From positions 62,001 to 126,000 of the forward strand of contig CM065801.1 in the NCBI GenBank assembly GCA_033398695.1: a stretch of 64,000 nt of DNA, in the 5' to 3' direction. The stretch's first letter is position 1; each line of letters begins with the position of its first letter. The notes beneath the pieces are model-generated. The model was not told the origin of the DNA, ran no database searches, and was given only the letters and a program-made list of their open reading frames with translations. Below are positions 54,431 through 64,000 of this stretch, piece by piece. The DNA comes from Orobanche coerulescens (Eukaryota > Streptophyta > Magnoliopsida > Lamiales > Orobanchaceae). The position numbers were made by a program, and so were the translations under genes.

Positions 54431-55965
54431 TTAAAGATTTCTCTATTCATTTAATCCAGCTCCCACTACTTTCATCGAAATAACACACTCCCTTGTGAAA
54501 TCCGAAAGTATTTATTTGCTTTAATAGTGGTGATCGAGTTCTTTATAAATTTTAATAGAGGGCAACCGAACAGGTTTATGGTCTATTAATCTTCATAAAG
54601 TGATGTTCAACGCCAACCCATCTAATGGATGATTCGATCTTCTTTTTCCCCTTGTTCACTCCCCTCAACCTATACGGTTTCTATGGTTCATGAACAAGCT
54701 AAGTTTATGCCATCGACGCTGATCAGTTTCACAATTGAATCTATCTAGCAACCGAACAGGTTTCTAGGGATAAAATTTGCTCCAACCGAAGGCATACAAT
54801 GCACTCTCGAAATTTATCGACCCTCCCCGAACGACTACCCCGATAACTTGGAAGCATAGCACATCCGGTTTGGATTTCAGTTTCCGAGAGTTCAATGGAG
54901 GGAAGGAAAACCTTGAAATCTTTTAAACTTAATATTTTATCGTGGAGAATTTCCCGATTAATGTTACACTTTGCATATTAATTCATTTAAGCGCGTTTGT
55001 CGACATTCATGCCATATGAATAAAACATTCACAACCTAGTTGCTGCCAACATGCAGTTCATGGACCGTTCCTAGAACGAAAACATCGTAATCTAATTACA
55101 TGTCTTGAGTCTTGAATCTTCGTCCTCTCGAATGGATCTTCCTCCGATCTTCGTCATTATATATAAATTTTACATTGAAAATTGCATCTTATAATACAAA
55201 TTTTTCTAGTAAAATAAATAGGCTCAAAACGGCCTTTACAACCCTATTGAATAAAACAAACGATTCAAAACTAGGATGAACTACATCACCATTCACAAGC
55301 ATTCATTCAATAAATAAATAAATAGATTTAGTATTAAATGAGTAATTTGATATATTGATCCAACTAATATATAAAATTTATTATTTAATAGAATTAATCC
55401 AATCAATCACACAACCGGTAATATGAATCTGTTCATAGTAATTCGGTCAATCATAACCATTCCAACAAATCAGTTTTCCCTTTTAAAATGAAATACCACA
55501 TTCCATCTTAATCAAATTAAATACAATTTAAAATGCGTGAGATTAATTTTCAGAAATACACGAAAAACGAGTCTGGAACAGGTCTGGAAAGTGACACGGA
55601 CTGCAGACTCAACAAACAGGACCGCAGTCTCAACAAACCTAACCGCGGCGATTCGGGAGCCTTGGCCGTGTCGATTATCGACATCGGCTGGACTGCGTCC
55701 GTCCAACGACAATCCGGGGTTTGATATTCGACCGGATATCCGATATCAATATTTTTCAACTTTCATATCTTCAATATAAATCATATTTCCAAGAAATATA
55801 AGATATATATTTTGATATAAAATTTATGAAAAATATAACTACAACGAACAACAAAACAAAAACAACGATTAAAACATTTATGATTGCAAATCATAAATCA
55901 TTCAATCAAGCATGCCAAATGCTAAATATCGTATATAAGACCGCAAAACCTCGCTCTGATACCAC
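54431..55965 (-). other. Copia leader between LTR and gag
   Basis: Non-coding leader between the primer site (55953-55964) and gag. Mostly AT-rich, with the phrase ACCGAACAGGTTT repeated at 54565 and 54750. A GC-richer block at 55560-55720 has open frames on both strands but no known motif. Confidence 0.6.
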
Positions 55966-58192
55966 TGTTGGGATTCGATGCCTAAAATGAAGGCGCAGCA
56001 GAAGCAAAAACAAATTTTAACCGAACCCTCAAAGAGAACTGATCATGCATCGTATATACGAATATAAATGGACAAGAGTAAAGATATGAAAACATACCCT
56101 TGAAGTCCTTTGATTGAATATTGGTGTTGATGCCGATGACCAAAAATCTGATTTGATAAGTCCTCAATGATCCAAACACCGAAAGCACCGCATCTCTATT
56201 AACCACGCGCTGGGAAATGATCGGAATAACTACCCTCTCAATTATCCTCCAAGGATACAGCTAGAAAAGAGTAGTAGGAACTTTTCTTCTCAAGAATGTA
56301 ATCACTCTAAGTGATATATGTATTGTTCTTGATATTTATCTCTTAAGAATATGATCACTCTAAGTGATATATACTTTTGATCTTGATCTTCTTTCTCTCT
56401 CTAAGAATGTAAGAATATCATGAAAATGAACTCTTTTCTCTCTCTTTCTTGTGATGGCCAATCTCTTCTAAAAAGATTGTGATGATAATGGTGGTGTTAG
56501 TTTAGATAACTAAAGTCCACACATAACACCAAAAATCCCTTTAATAAAAATACACAAAGTAAATCATACCCAACGCCATAAATTGGAACCATTAAGCAAC
56601 CAAGGACATAAACAACTACCATGAATCTTCATGGTAAGGGGCAAGACATGTTCGTGGAGGAGTTGGTTCATTTTGATCCGTGAAACGGACCGTTGTGTGT
56701 CCAGTCCTACTGATACACCTTTACTCGTATCAAATAAAATTAATAGAATTAATTAATCCAATTAATTAATTATATTAACATATTATTTCTCCAAAAAATA
56801 ATTATTCATGAATTAAATTATTCACCTATTGATTTATTTAATTTACCAGACTGGTTTAATTTATCCAATAAATTAAATAAGACATACAATATTTAAAATT
56901 CACTATAATAAATCCAGTTCATGTTATTCCGCTATCTCCCTAATGCGCGACTTGGTAGGTCCATCTCAGTAAGCAATGGGAGGAACCAAAGAGTTATAGC
57001 ACCACCTAGCCAGTCCTGCGGCCTACACTATAACCTTATTGAGAACGAATTATTGGGATCAGTCAAGAACCATTCTGTCGTAAATATCAGTAAACGTATA
57101 AACCATTCTTTCAAATGTCCCGATCAAGTTATAGGGTCACGATCAGTCAAACCCTATCTGTACTTGATGCTATATCTGAGTTAATGCAAATCGAGATCAC
57201 CGAGCTCTCGTGTATCCAATACAACTAGCTCCAATGCTTTGACCAAAGACTTCTGATATCATCTCCCAATAACCACATAGGACATATACCTGTTCACTTA
57301 CATGAGAAAAAAATCCTATCTTGGTATTTAGTACTACCTATGTTCTTTTATAACTGCAACATCTGGACTTTCACGCTTGTTAATGCACAACTTTGATTAT
57401 TAATATCTTCAATTTTTTATTTTTAAAAATTATAAGACGTTGATATTTTGAAAGTATATTTCGAGATGAATCTAACAAGATCTCACATGACTATATTTTT
57501 TCATATGTATAAATCACAAAAGATGGTCAAAAGAGAGTATGTGAACAGTGTAATAGTCAACACGTTGCAATAATAAAGTAATGGATGAAGTATAAACTAC
57601 CACTTGTCCGTAAAGCCGCACATCGAGGTTGACCCCCACCTCTCGGTTTTCTGGGTCAAACTGCACTAGTGAAAATCTTAACGTCACAAGCACATCCCTA
57701 CTAAATCCTCAAGTTGAAGGTTCACGAATACATATCACAACCTTTTGATTCCGTCATTGACTGTCCCGAAGTGAAATATTTGTGACAAATCGAGGGTGAG
57801 TCGGTTCGAGTATACTAATACCATTAGCATACCTACAACGGTGTGCTCCCACTAACCATTAGTGGCGACATGTACTCTCCAAGTCAAATAACATGTCATA
57901 CAAGTCTTCATATAAACTTAACGCCCAGTCAATTTTCATCGACTTGCGAATGATTAAGTATTTGAGCCATAAACTTTTCCACTACTGATCCCATTATCCA
58001 ATAAGGAGTGGAATGTTTGCTTGCAAATTCATGGACTAGTTTCTCTATATATATTTATGAGTCAGGAATGCCAGTGACTTCCAGTAAATAAAGAAACAAA
58101 CAATTGCCTTCTTATAAGAATTTACACAATAACAAGTACAATGCCCTCTCTCATACATCCTCTAAGTGGCATTCGAGGGCATATTCCTAACA
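55966..58192 (-). repeat. 5' LTR of the copia element
   Basis: Window orientation TGTTGGGATTCG...ATATTCCTAACA. Differs from the left LTR by many substitutions and by the MITE at 57334-57590. Confidence 0.88.
57334..57590. mobile_element. Stowaway-like MITE in the copia LTR
   Basis: 257 bp flanked by TA on both sides and absent from the other LTR (ATTTAGTAGAAACTACC there). Ends CTACCTATGTTCTTTTATAA..GCAACAT and, inverted, CTTCATCCATTACTTTATTA..GCAACGT, weaker than the classic terminal repeat but of the same form. No ORF. Confidence 0.75.
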
Positions 58193-58894
58193 TACTATAG
58201 TTAACCAATATGGACTGATCAGACGTATGTGCTGGATAAGGGTCCACTGTCGCTAGAGGAGTAGCAAAATCATCAAACAGGACAGGGCTCACATCTATAG
58301 TGGAAGAGAATGGACGAGTCATAAGGGCAACCTCGAGTGTATCACCAACATCTCAGTATGGACCATCGGAGGGGTCTTAGTCTGCTCTCTTGAAATCGAG
58401 GCTCCTTCAGTGCATGGAATGAATTTAGTATGCTCTATCGAAGCTGAGAGTTGGATAGCATGGGAGTCTCTCTCTGCTCAGGTAGAACCGAGGCTCGATC
58501 GATATAGAGGCTTCTCTCCATCTGCTCAGTCGGAATCAAGCCGTGGTGAGCGTCATCTTGCATGAACTCATCAATATCTCTAAAATCCCATGGCGCATAC
58601 CAAGATGACTATCAATAATATGCCAGTATAACTGCTAGACCACCTTATCACCCATAGAATCGACAAATGTATAGAGACGGGTGAGGATGCTATTCAAATC
58701 TATAATAGGTGCAGTCTGGTGAGTAGCCCTCGAAATTGATGCGTAGAACCCCGATGTTACGAATTCATATGAGTAGGTTCATGAGGCCTTACTGATGGCT
58801 CACGTATAGCTGTAGGACCTGCAGGCTGAGAAATAGCCGGATAGGAAGTCTATTGCCGAACAATCTGCTCTCGTGCTGGAGCATACTTTAGGGT
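58193..58894 (-). pseudogene. Unidentified coding-like remnant split by the copia insertion
   Basis: On the minus strand, frames with a few breaks read THQTAPIIDLNSILTRLYTF, DSMGDKVV, QTKTPPMVHTE and MTRPFSSTIDVSPVLFDDFA..SDQSILVNYS, running to the copia boundary. The phase can be picked up on the other side at 48200-48103 (TMVRKDIDKETYKRWLASDES, stop). It may be a cellular gene end or a transposon protein; I do not recognise a family. Its right end is cut by the next copia LTR at 58895. Confidence 0.4.
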
Positions 58895-60375
58895 TGTATA
58901 CTGCAAAGCATCCTTTATGCTTGTATTACCTTATTTCCATGAAACTACCTATGAGAATATTAATTACATTTAATCACATGTTTTGCATATTTATTCACGT
59001 TATGGTTATGCAAATGAAATGTCTAATTATTTTATATTGTAGATAATGTGGTTTGTTGGTATCACACGGAAGATCACATTATCGGTGCCTTATAAAATAA
59101 TATAATAGTTCACAACCTATATAATTATTAGACAAATTATATAAAAGGTTGTAGTGTATGCTTGAGATTAGTTGGTCTTGACTGTTAGCATACATTAACA
59201 TATTTGCATACGTTGAACTGGATCGAGGTGGGATAGTGTCTTCTGTACTGACTGTAAGAAGAGCGTAAATCTAGGATAATTATTATTCTTAATTCTATGA
59301 ATATAATATTTAATTATGTATTTATAATACTTATTGCTTTGATTTATCATGAGTGAGAGTCAAAATGATCGACTCAATAAGCCTCGTATCTTGGGTAATA
59401 ATATTATTCATATGACATTTATTATTATTACTAGAAATTGTGTCCCGACTCGTGCGGGTTGATGATGTCCCCTTGAGGAGCTCGATAATGATTATTATAT
59501 TAAACCCTGCAGGTAGATTTAATTCTGATATAATAATAAGGTTCGAGTGGTACTACTCTTGGATAAGATATTAATTAATTAAAGTTGTCAGTAGCTTATA
59601 ATTAATTAATGGACCTTCGATATCATAAACACGGGAAATAATATTTAATAAGGAACCTAATTTCGTAATTTGGGATTTTGGTAGGAAGTGCAATATCAAC
59701 TTTTTAGTGGACTAAGTTGATATTAATAGATTCATTATGTTAAGAAGAGACCTAATATGGTAAGATGAAATCTATTGGGAGTCCTTCCATAATCCTCCTT
59801 AAGATCCCTAGTAGTAGTCCAAGAGCCTATAAATAGGATAATAGGGGGTTGATTTTGTACTCCTTTTGCAAGGTTGTGAGATCAAAATTTTTCCTCTTGT
59901 GTTTAATTATAGATCTAGACTTGTGTCTTTGATTCTACAATTTGGATAACACATTAATTTGCTAAGAGTGTTCATAAAATATTAGAAAGCAAAGAAAATT
60001 TGAGTGACAACATACAAAAGGAATTTCAGCCGATCCATATTGTGTCCAAGCAAGATCTGGTAGCTCGTTGCCCACACAACGTCCGGGTTAAGGCGGATCA
60101 TACTCTAGAAGGTCTTAAGGTAGAAATACAAGGTGATCAAGATGAAAGCAATCAATTTGCTTCAAAGGTAATATCCTATGATCTTTTAGATCTAGATTAG
60201 GATATCTCAATAACCAACATATTTATTTAATAATTAATAAATAATATTTAAATTGCTTATTAGTCTTAGTAATTAATTAATTAGCATGCCTAAATAGATC
60301 TTATGTTCGTGGATGCATAAAATACAATTATCAACTTTCCCAAACTTCGCTTCCGCTGCATTTTTACTTCCAACA
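58895..60375 (+). repeat. 5' LTR of a second copia element
   Basis: TGTATACTGCAAAGC...TTCCAACA, ~1481 bp, followed two bases later by a primer site. Contains TATA-like CCTATAAATAGGATAATAGG (59827-59846) and, downstream, TCCTCTTGTGTTTAATTATA typical of U5. The short frame at 60000-60200 lies in the LTR and is not called. Confidence 0.75.
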
Positions 60376-60377
60376 AT

Positions 60378-60390
60378 TGGTATTGGAGCC
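60378..60390 (+). other. Primer-binding site of the second copia element
   Basis: TGGTATTGGAGCC, a variant of the initiator-Met site TGGTATCAGAGCC. Confidence 0.75.
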
Positions 60391-61568
60391 GGATTTTTAG
60401 GCTTTATGCTATTTTAATTAATTTTGGTGATTAATTGATAGCAATTTAAATATTCATATAATTTGATGTTGGAATATTTTGCTAGATGTGTCCTTGCAGG
60501 TGATATGATCCAATTATCATGGTTATGTGAATGGTTTATTTATTTAATTTTATTATTTATGCAATTGTTGGTTTGGCCTGATTTTGAGGCTTGTAATGGT
60601 TTTTCCCATGAGAAAATCCGCGGGTAGTTCTAGGTATTTTATTTTTCGTGTAATCTTGCTGTAATTTCGATGTATTTTATTTTGTATAAAATTGTAATAG
60701 AATTCAGAAAAGACGGGATCACGAAGAAATAGAGCAGAACCGGGACTGCATGGTGGTCCGGTCCGTTTCGCCACCATTCGTTGCGTCCGCTGGAGAGTCG
60801 GGATTTAAAATGATTTTTTTATGTAATTAATTTTGCATAAAAGTGAAATTTTAATTTTGGAAATCTATGGCCCGACTGGGGAGGAGCGACCATATGCTTG
60901 ATTCAGTGGGAGAGATTGAGTCGAAGATTTTCTCGGATTCAACTCAAGGAAGAAGACCATGATAATTGGATAATTTAATTATCCATGCTTTATTTTTGGT
61001 TTTTATTATTTTTATGTATGGCATGTATGAATGTGTGCGTGATATGTTGTTAAAATAAAATCAAATTGACCTCCATAATTAATTTAAATTATGAAATAAT
61101 TAACATGTGCGTTGACATTAAGGTCTTCCTCCATATCGGATGTGATAATTATAGGTTCACTAGTTTTAAATTTCAAAATGACAACATAAGGTAAATATTA
61201 TTTTTTTATGATAGGACCTCTCCATCTGTAGGACTATTATTTAAAAGATAATATTTTAAGGATGTTAAATTATGGTGTTCACTTAGGTGTATTAATTAAT
61301 AAGCTCCCATCAGAATCTATGTTAATTAATACATGGCCAAGGGGAATCAACTATTAATTTTACTTGTCAAAACGTAAGTTGACTAGATAGTAAAATTAAA
61401 GACGTAAAACTCTACTTGAAAAATGTGTGTGTAAACGTCCACACGATTGTGGCTTGCATATGCGTATTTTTTCGAGGTGTTGGTTGTTAGCATATATATT
61501 GTGTTTTGAGGGTTTTCGATATATTTTGCTATGCATTATGTGATGGATGTTTTTAATTTTTATCTCAG
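60391..61568 (+). other. Leader of the second copia element
   Basis: 1.2 kb of AT-rich non-coding sequence between primer site and gag. No ORF with motifs; nothing else recognised. Confidence 0.6.
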
Positions 61569-62177
61569 ATGCCTTTTAATCCACTAGCTGTTATTCTCAA
61601 AGAAAATAAACTTGATGGCACTAACTTTGTCGATTGGAAAAGAAATCTTGACATTGTTCTGACTGCTGAGGCGCATAAATTTGTCTTAACTGAGGAGAGC
61701 CCACTGGATCCTGAACCGAATTCCACTCCTGGAGAGTTGTATGAATTCCGAAAATGGAAGAAGTCTGATGAGATGGCTCGCTGTTACATTTTGGCTTCAC
61801 TAATAAATGTATTGCAGCATCAGCATCAGACAATGGGCTCAGCCACGGAAATGATGAAAAGTCTCACCAAGATGTTTGGTCATCAGAACCGAGCGGCTAG
61901 ACAAAATGCAATGAGGGTGTTAATGACAACTCAAATGTCTGAAGGGACCCCAGTAAGGGATCATGTTCTGAAAATGATGTCTCATTTGAATGAACTGAGC
62001 ATATTGGGAGCTACTATCGATGCGGAAACGCATGTCGTTATTATCTTGGGCAGCTTACCAAGAAACTTTGAGCAGTTCCGCCTTAACTACAATATGAACC
62101 GTAGGACATGTACTTTGGCGGAACTTCTGACAGAGCTTCAATCTGCTGAAGGTCTCTTCAAACAAGGTTATCATTAA
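61569..62177 (+). CDS. gag: Copia gag (capsid)
   Basis: 202 codons from ATG 61569, the natural-looking start (MPFNPLAVILKENKLDGTNF). Features: W..NLDIVLTAE, MARCYILASLINVLQHQ, MTTQMSEGTPVRDHVLKMMS and LPRNFEQFRLNYNM, the UBN2-type gag pattern of plant copia elements. It ends at TAA just before the nucleocapsid region, which continues in another phase, so one frame break or stop separates the two. Confidence 0.85.
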   Translation: MPFNPLAVILKENKLDGTNFVDWKRNLDIVLTAEAHKFVLTEESPLDPEPNSTPGELYEFRKWKKSDEMARCYILASLINVLQHQHQTMGSATEMMKSLTKMFGHQNRAARQNAMRVLMTTQMSEGTPVRDHVLKMMSHLNELSILGATIDAETHVVIILGSLPRNFEQFRLNYNMNRRTCTLAELLTELQSAEGLFKQGYH

Positions 62178-63024
62178 ATTCTTGCGGCAACCGGTGCTAC
62201 TTCTTCCAAACCCAAATGGGGAAAGAAGAAAAAGTAGGTTGGCCAGAAGCAAGTGGCAACTCTCAAGGTGGAAAGCAAGGCTCCTCACCCCGAGGCGAAC
62301 AAAAAGCCAAAGAGAAACTGCTACAAGTGCGGTCAGAAATTACATTTTAAAGCGGACTGCCCTGCTCTTAAGAAAGGTATGTCTCGTGCACTAGTAGTCA
62401 AAACATGTTTGACAGCATGTTCTTCCACTTTGTGGATAGTTGATTCAGGCTCCACTGATCATGTTTGCTTTGACTAGCATGGTTTTCAGGTAACCAAGTA
62501 GCTTAGTGCGGGCGAGATTACCACCAACTGGGGCGATTGTTCCAGGATTATGGCTGTTGCAGTGGGAGTCGTGCAATTGAAGATTAATGATAAATTATTA
62601 GTCCTCAATAATGTATTATTACTACCAGGTTTTAGAATGAATTTAATTTCGGTTTCTAAATTAAAATGCGATGGTTATTCATTTTTTTTTATGATGATGC
62701 CATTATTAGGAAAAGAAACGGTGAATTTATTTGCAAAGGTATTTTTAATGATGGACTATATGTCGTTAATACTGCACAAACTCCTATGCATAAATCACTT
62801 AACTCTTTGTCTAAACCTAAAAAGAGAAAAGAACCTTCAAACATAAACCAAACATATCCGTGGCATTTACAGTTAGGGCATGTAAACCTTGGGAGGATTC
62901 AAATATTGGTAGATGATGGCCCATTGGATGATCTCCAAGTTGAGTCATTTCCAATTTGTCAATCCTGTCTGGAAGGTAAGATGACCAAAGGGTTTTTAAA
63001 ACCAAGGGAAACCGTGCTCAGAAT
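62178..63024 (+). pseudogene. Copia nucleocapsid, protease and pre-integrase, broken
   Basis: Zinc knuckle CYKCGQKLHFKADC (62322-62363; CX2CX4HX4C). Protease active-site region LWIVDSGSTDHVCFD runs into TAG 62475-62477. Then LLPGFRMNLISVSKLKCDGY (62605-62670), a phase change, and the gag-pre-integrase region WHLQLGHVNLGRIQ..CQSCLEGKMTK (62850-62990). At least three breaks. Confidence 0.82.
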
Positions 63025-63880
63025 GTGTTAGAATTGGTTCATACGGATGTATGTGGTCCAATGAATATCCAATCTAGGGGTGGTTTAGAATACTTCATCA
63101 CATTTATAGATGATTATTCGAGATATGGATATATCTATTTGATGCGACGTAAGTCTGAAGACTTTGACAAGTTCAGAGACTTCAAGGCTGAAGCGGAGAA
63201 GCGTCATGGGAAGAGTATCAAGTCACTATGATCTGATCGTGGTGGCGAATACCTTAGTGGAGAGTTTTTGGATTTTTTAGTGAATGAGGGGATTTCGTCC
63301 CAGCTCACCACGCCGGGAACTCCAAAACAAAATGATGTGGCTGAAAAAAATAATAGAACTCTTTTAGAAATGGTTAGGTCAATGATGAGTTATTCAGATT
63401 TATCTATTTTGTTTTGGGGATACGCCTTAGAAACAGCGGCGTCTAAGCCTGGTGCCTTCAAAATCAGTTCCAAAAATGCCCACAGAACTGTGGAGCGGGC
63501 ATAAGCCCAGTCTGGGACATATTCGGATTTGGGGTACTCCAGCACATGTGCTGAATAAGGAAGCTGATAAGTTGGCATCTAGTACAGAAGTTCGAGTGTT
63601 TGTAGGATACCCTAAGGTAACGAAGGGTGGCTTGTTCTATAGTCCCCAGAATCAGAAGGTCATTGTTAGCACCAATGCCCGATTCTTGGAAGAGGATTAT
63701 ATGATTAGTCACAAGCCCATGAGCGAGATAATTCTGGAAGAGCTGAGGGGCGAGACTCCGTCTATACCAATCATACAAGCGCCAACTAACACTGCACCAC
63801 GTATCGATTCTGAGTCTTTTACACCAACTCATGATTTGTCTCATCGTAGTGGGAGGGTTGTTCGTCAAGCAGAATGATTC
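63025..63880 (+). pseudogene. Copia integrase with internal stop and frameshift
   Basis: LVHTDVCGPMN (first Asp), FIDDYSRYGYIYLM, then TGA at 63229-63231 just before SDRGGEYLSGEF (second Asp), then SSQLTTPGTPKQNDVAEKNN (Glu; the usual NG is ND). A phase change near 63445 leads to PTELWSGHKPSLGHIRIWGT, the C-terminal part and linker, ending at TGA 63875-63877. Not functional as written. Confidence 0.82.
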
Positions 63881-64000
63881 ATAGGCGTGGGAAAGTCTTC
63901 GGAATCAATCCCAGGCGAAGATGAATCAGATCCCTGGACCTACAAGAAGGCAATTAAAGATAAAGATGCCGACTCCTGGCAAGTAGCAATAGAATCAGAA
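63878..64000 (+). pseudogene. Start of copia reverse transcriptase, cut by the window end
   Basis: Same frame after the stop: SESIPGEDESDPWTYKKAIK and DKDADSWQVAIESE, the region just before the RT fingers in copia pol. The element continues beyond 64000. Confidence 0.7.

Larger units (their letters stand above)
48201..58192 (-). mobile_element. Copia retrotransposon with two LTRs (defective)
   Basis: Minus strand, ~10 kb. LTRs 48201-50473 and 55966-58192 share long matching blocks, for example 48243-48410 with 55995-56170. Primer site TGGTATCAGAGC (complement of 55953-55964) is one base from the right LTR; the polypurine tract CAAGTGGGAGA (complement of ~50475-50485) abuts the left LTR, whose minus-strand start is TGTAGGAATATGCCC. 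Gag, protease, integrase, RT and RNase H follow in copia order, but frames are broken throughout. Flanks share TACT (48198-48201 region and 58193-58196) but no clean 5-bp duplication. Each LTR has its own later insertion (48757-49090; 57334-57590), so the element is not young. Confidence 0.9.

Noticed and set aside
48198..58197. Clean 5-bp target duplication around the minus-strand copia element
   Set aside because: Only TACT is shared and its left copy overlaps the LTR terminus (TGTTTTGGG versus TGTTGGG), so the duplication cannot be stated.
60000..60200. 66-codon ORF as a gene
   Set aside because: Lies inside the copia 5' LTR between TATA-like box and primer site; no motif.

Overview
The window is nuclear DNA of a flowering plant, almost certainly a eudicot (genus not resolvable by eye). 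The evidence is one spliced conserved eukaryotic gene, plastid-derived DNA, a tandem satellite, and a dense nest of plant-type transposons: Ty1/copia, Ty3/gypsy chromovirus, RTE LINE, SINE, Helitron, Stowaway MITEs. All positions were read by eye and no alignment was run.

Layout. 1-3346: 3' end of an LTR element (two in-frame acidic/basic ORFs, polypurine tract, one LTR) that appears to sit inside a satellite array. 3347-9712: nine ~655-701 bp satellite monomers, each with a central palindrome. 9713-30609: nested Ty3/gypsy elements. A minus-strand outer LTR is split into three pieces (10220-10509, 19108-21379, 30256-30609). It is split first by a minus-strand element with 2.8 kb LTRs and a non-coding interior (10510-19107, LARD-like), and second by a plus-strand Tekay/Del-type chromovirus (21380-30250) with a perfect GAATC target duplication and many reading-frame breaks. 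30610-35257: AT-rich DNA with a three-copy ~460 bp repeat, a SINE, an RTE LINE remnant and a Helitron.

35546-47581 is the one clear cellular gene: six exons on the plus strand encode a 276-residue Tls1/C9orf78 (Hep59 family) splicing-associated protein. Its 9.0 kb intron 4 contains a copia 3' end, a gypsy gag remnant split by a TIR element, a plastid insertion (petN, trnC-GCA) split by a Stowaway MITE, and a truncated minus-strand copia element. 48201-58192: a minus-strand copia element with both LTRs, one LTR carrying a gypsy gag fragment and the other a MITE. 58895-64000: the 5' part of a plus-strand copia element running off the window.

Most notable structure: the three gypsy-type LTRs each carry, just upstream of their TATA-like box, a homotypic array of a short CpG-containing palindrome. 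The palindrome differs in each (cores TTAGCGYGCGCTAA, GTGCCGCGGCAC, TTACGTACGTAA). An orphan fragment with the first palindrome lies at the broken end of the copia element near 43.5 kb. The LARD-like and chromovirus elements also share their U5 terminus, PBS and a leader motif, which suggests that the non-coding element borrows the chromovirus machinery.
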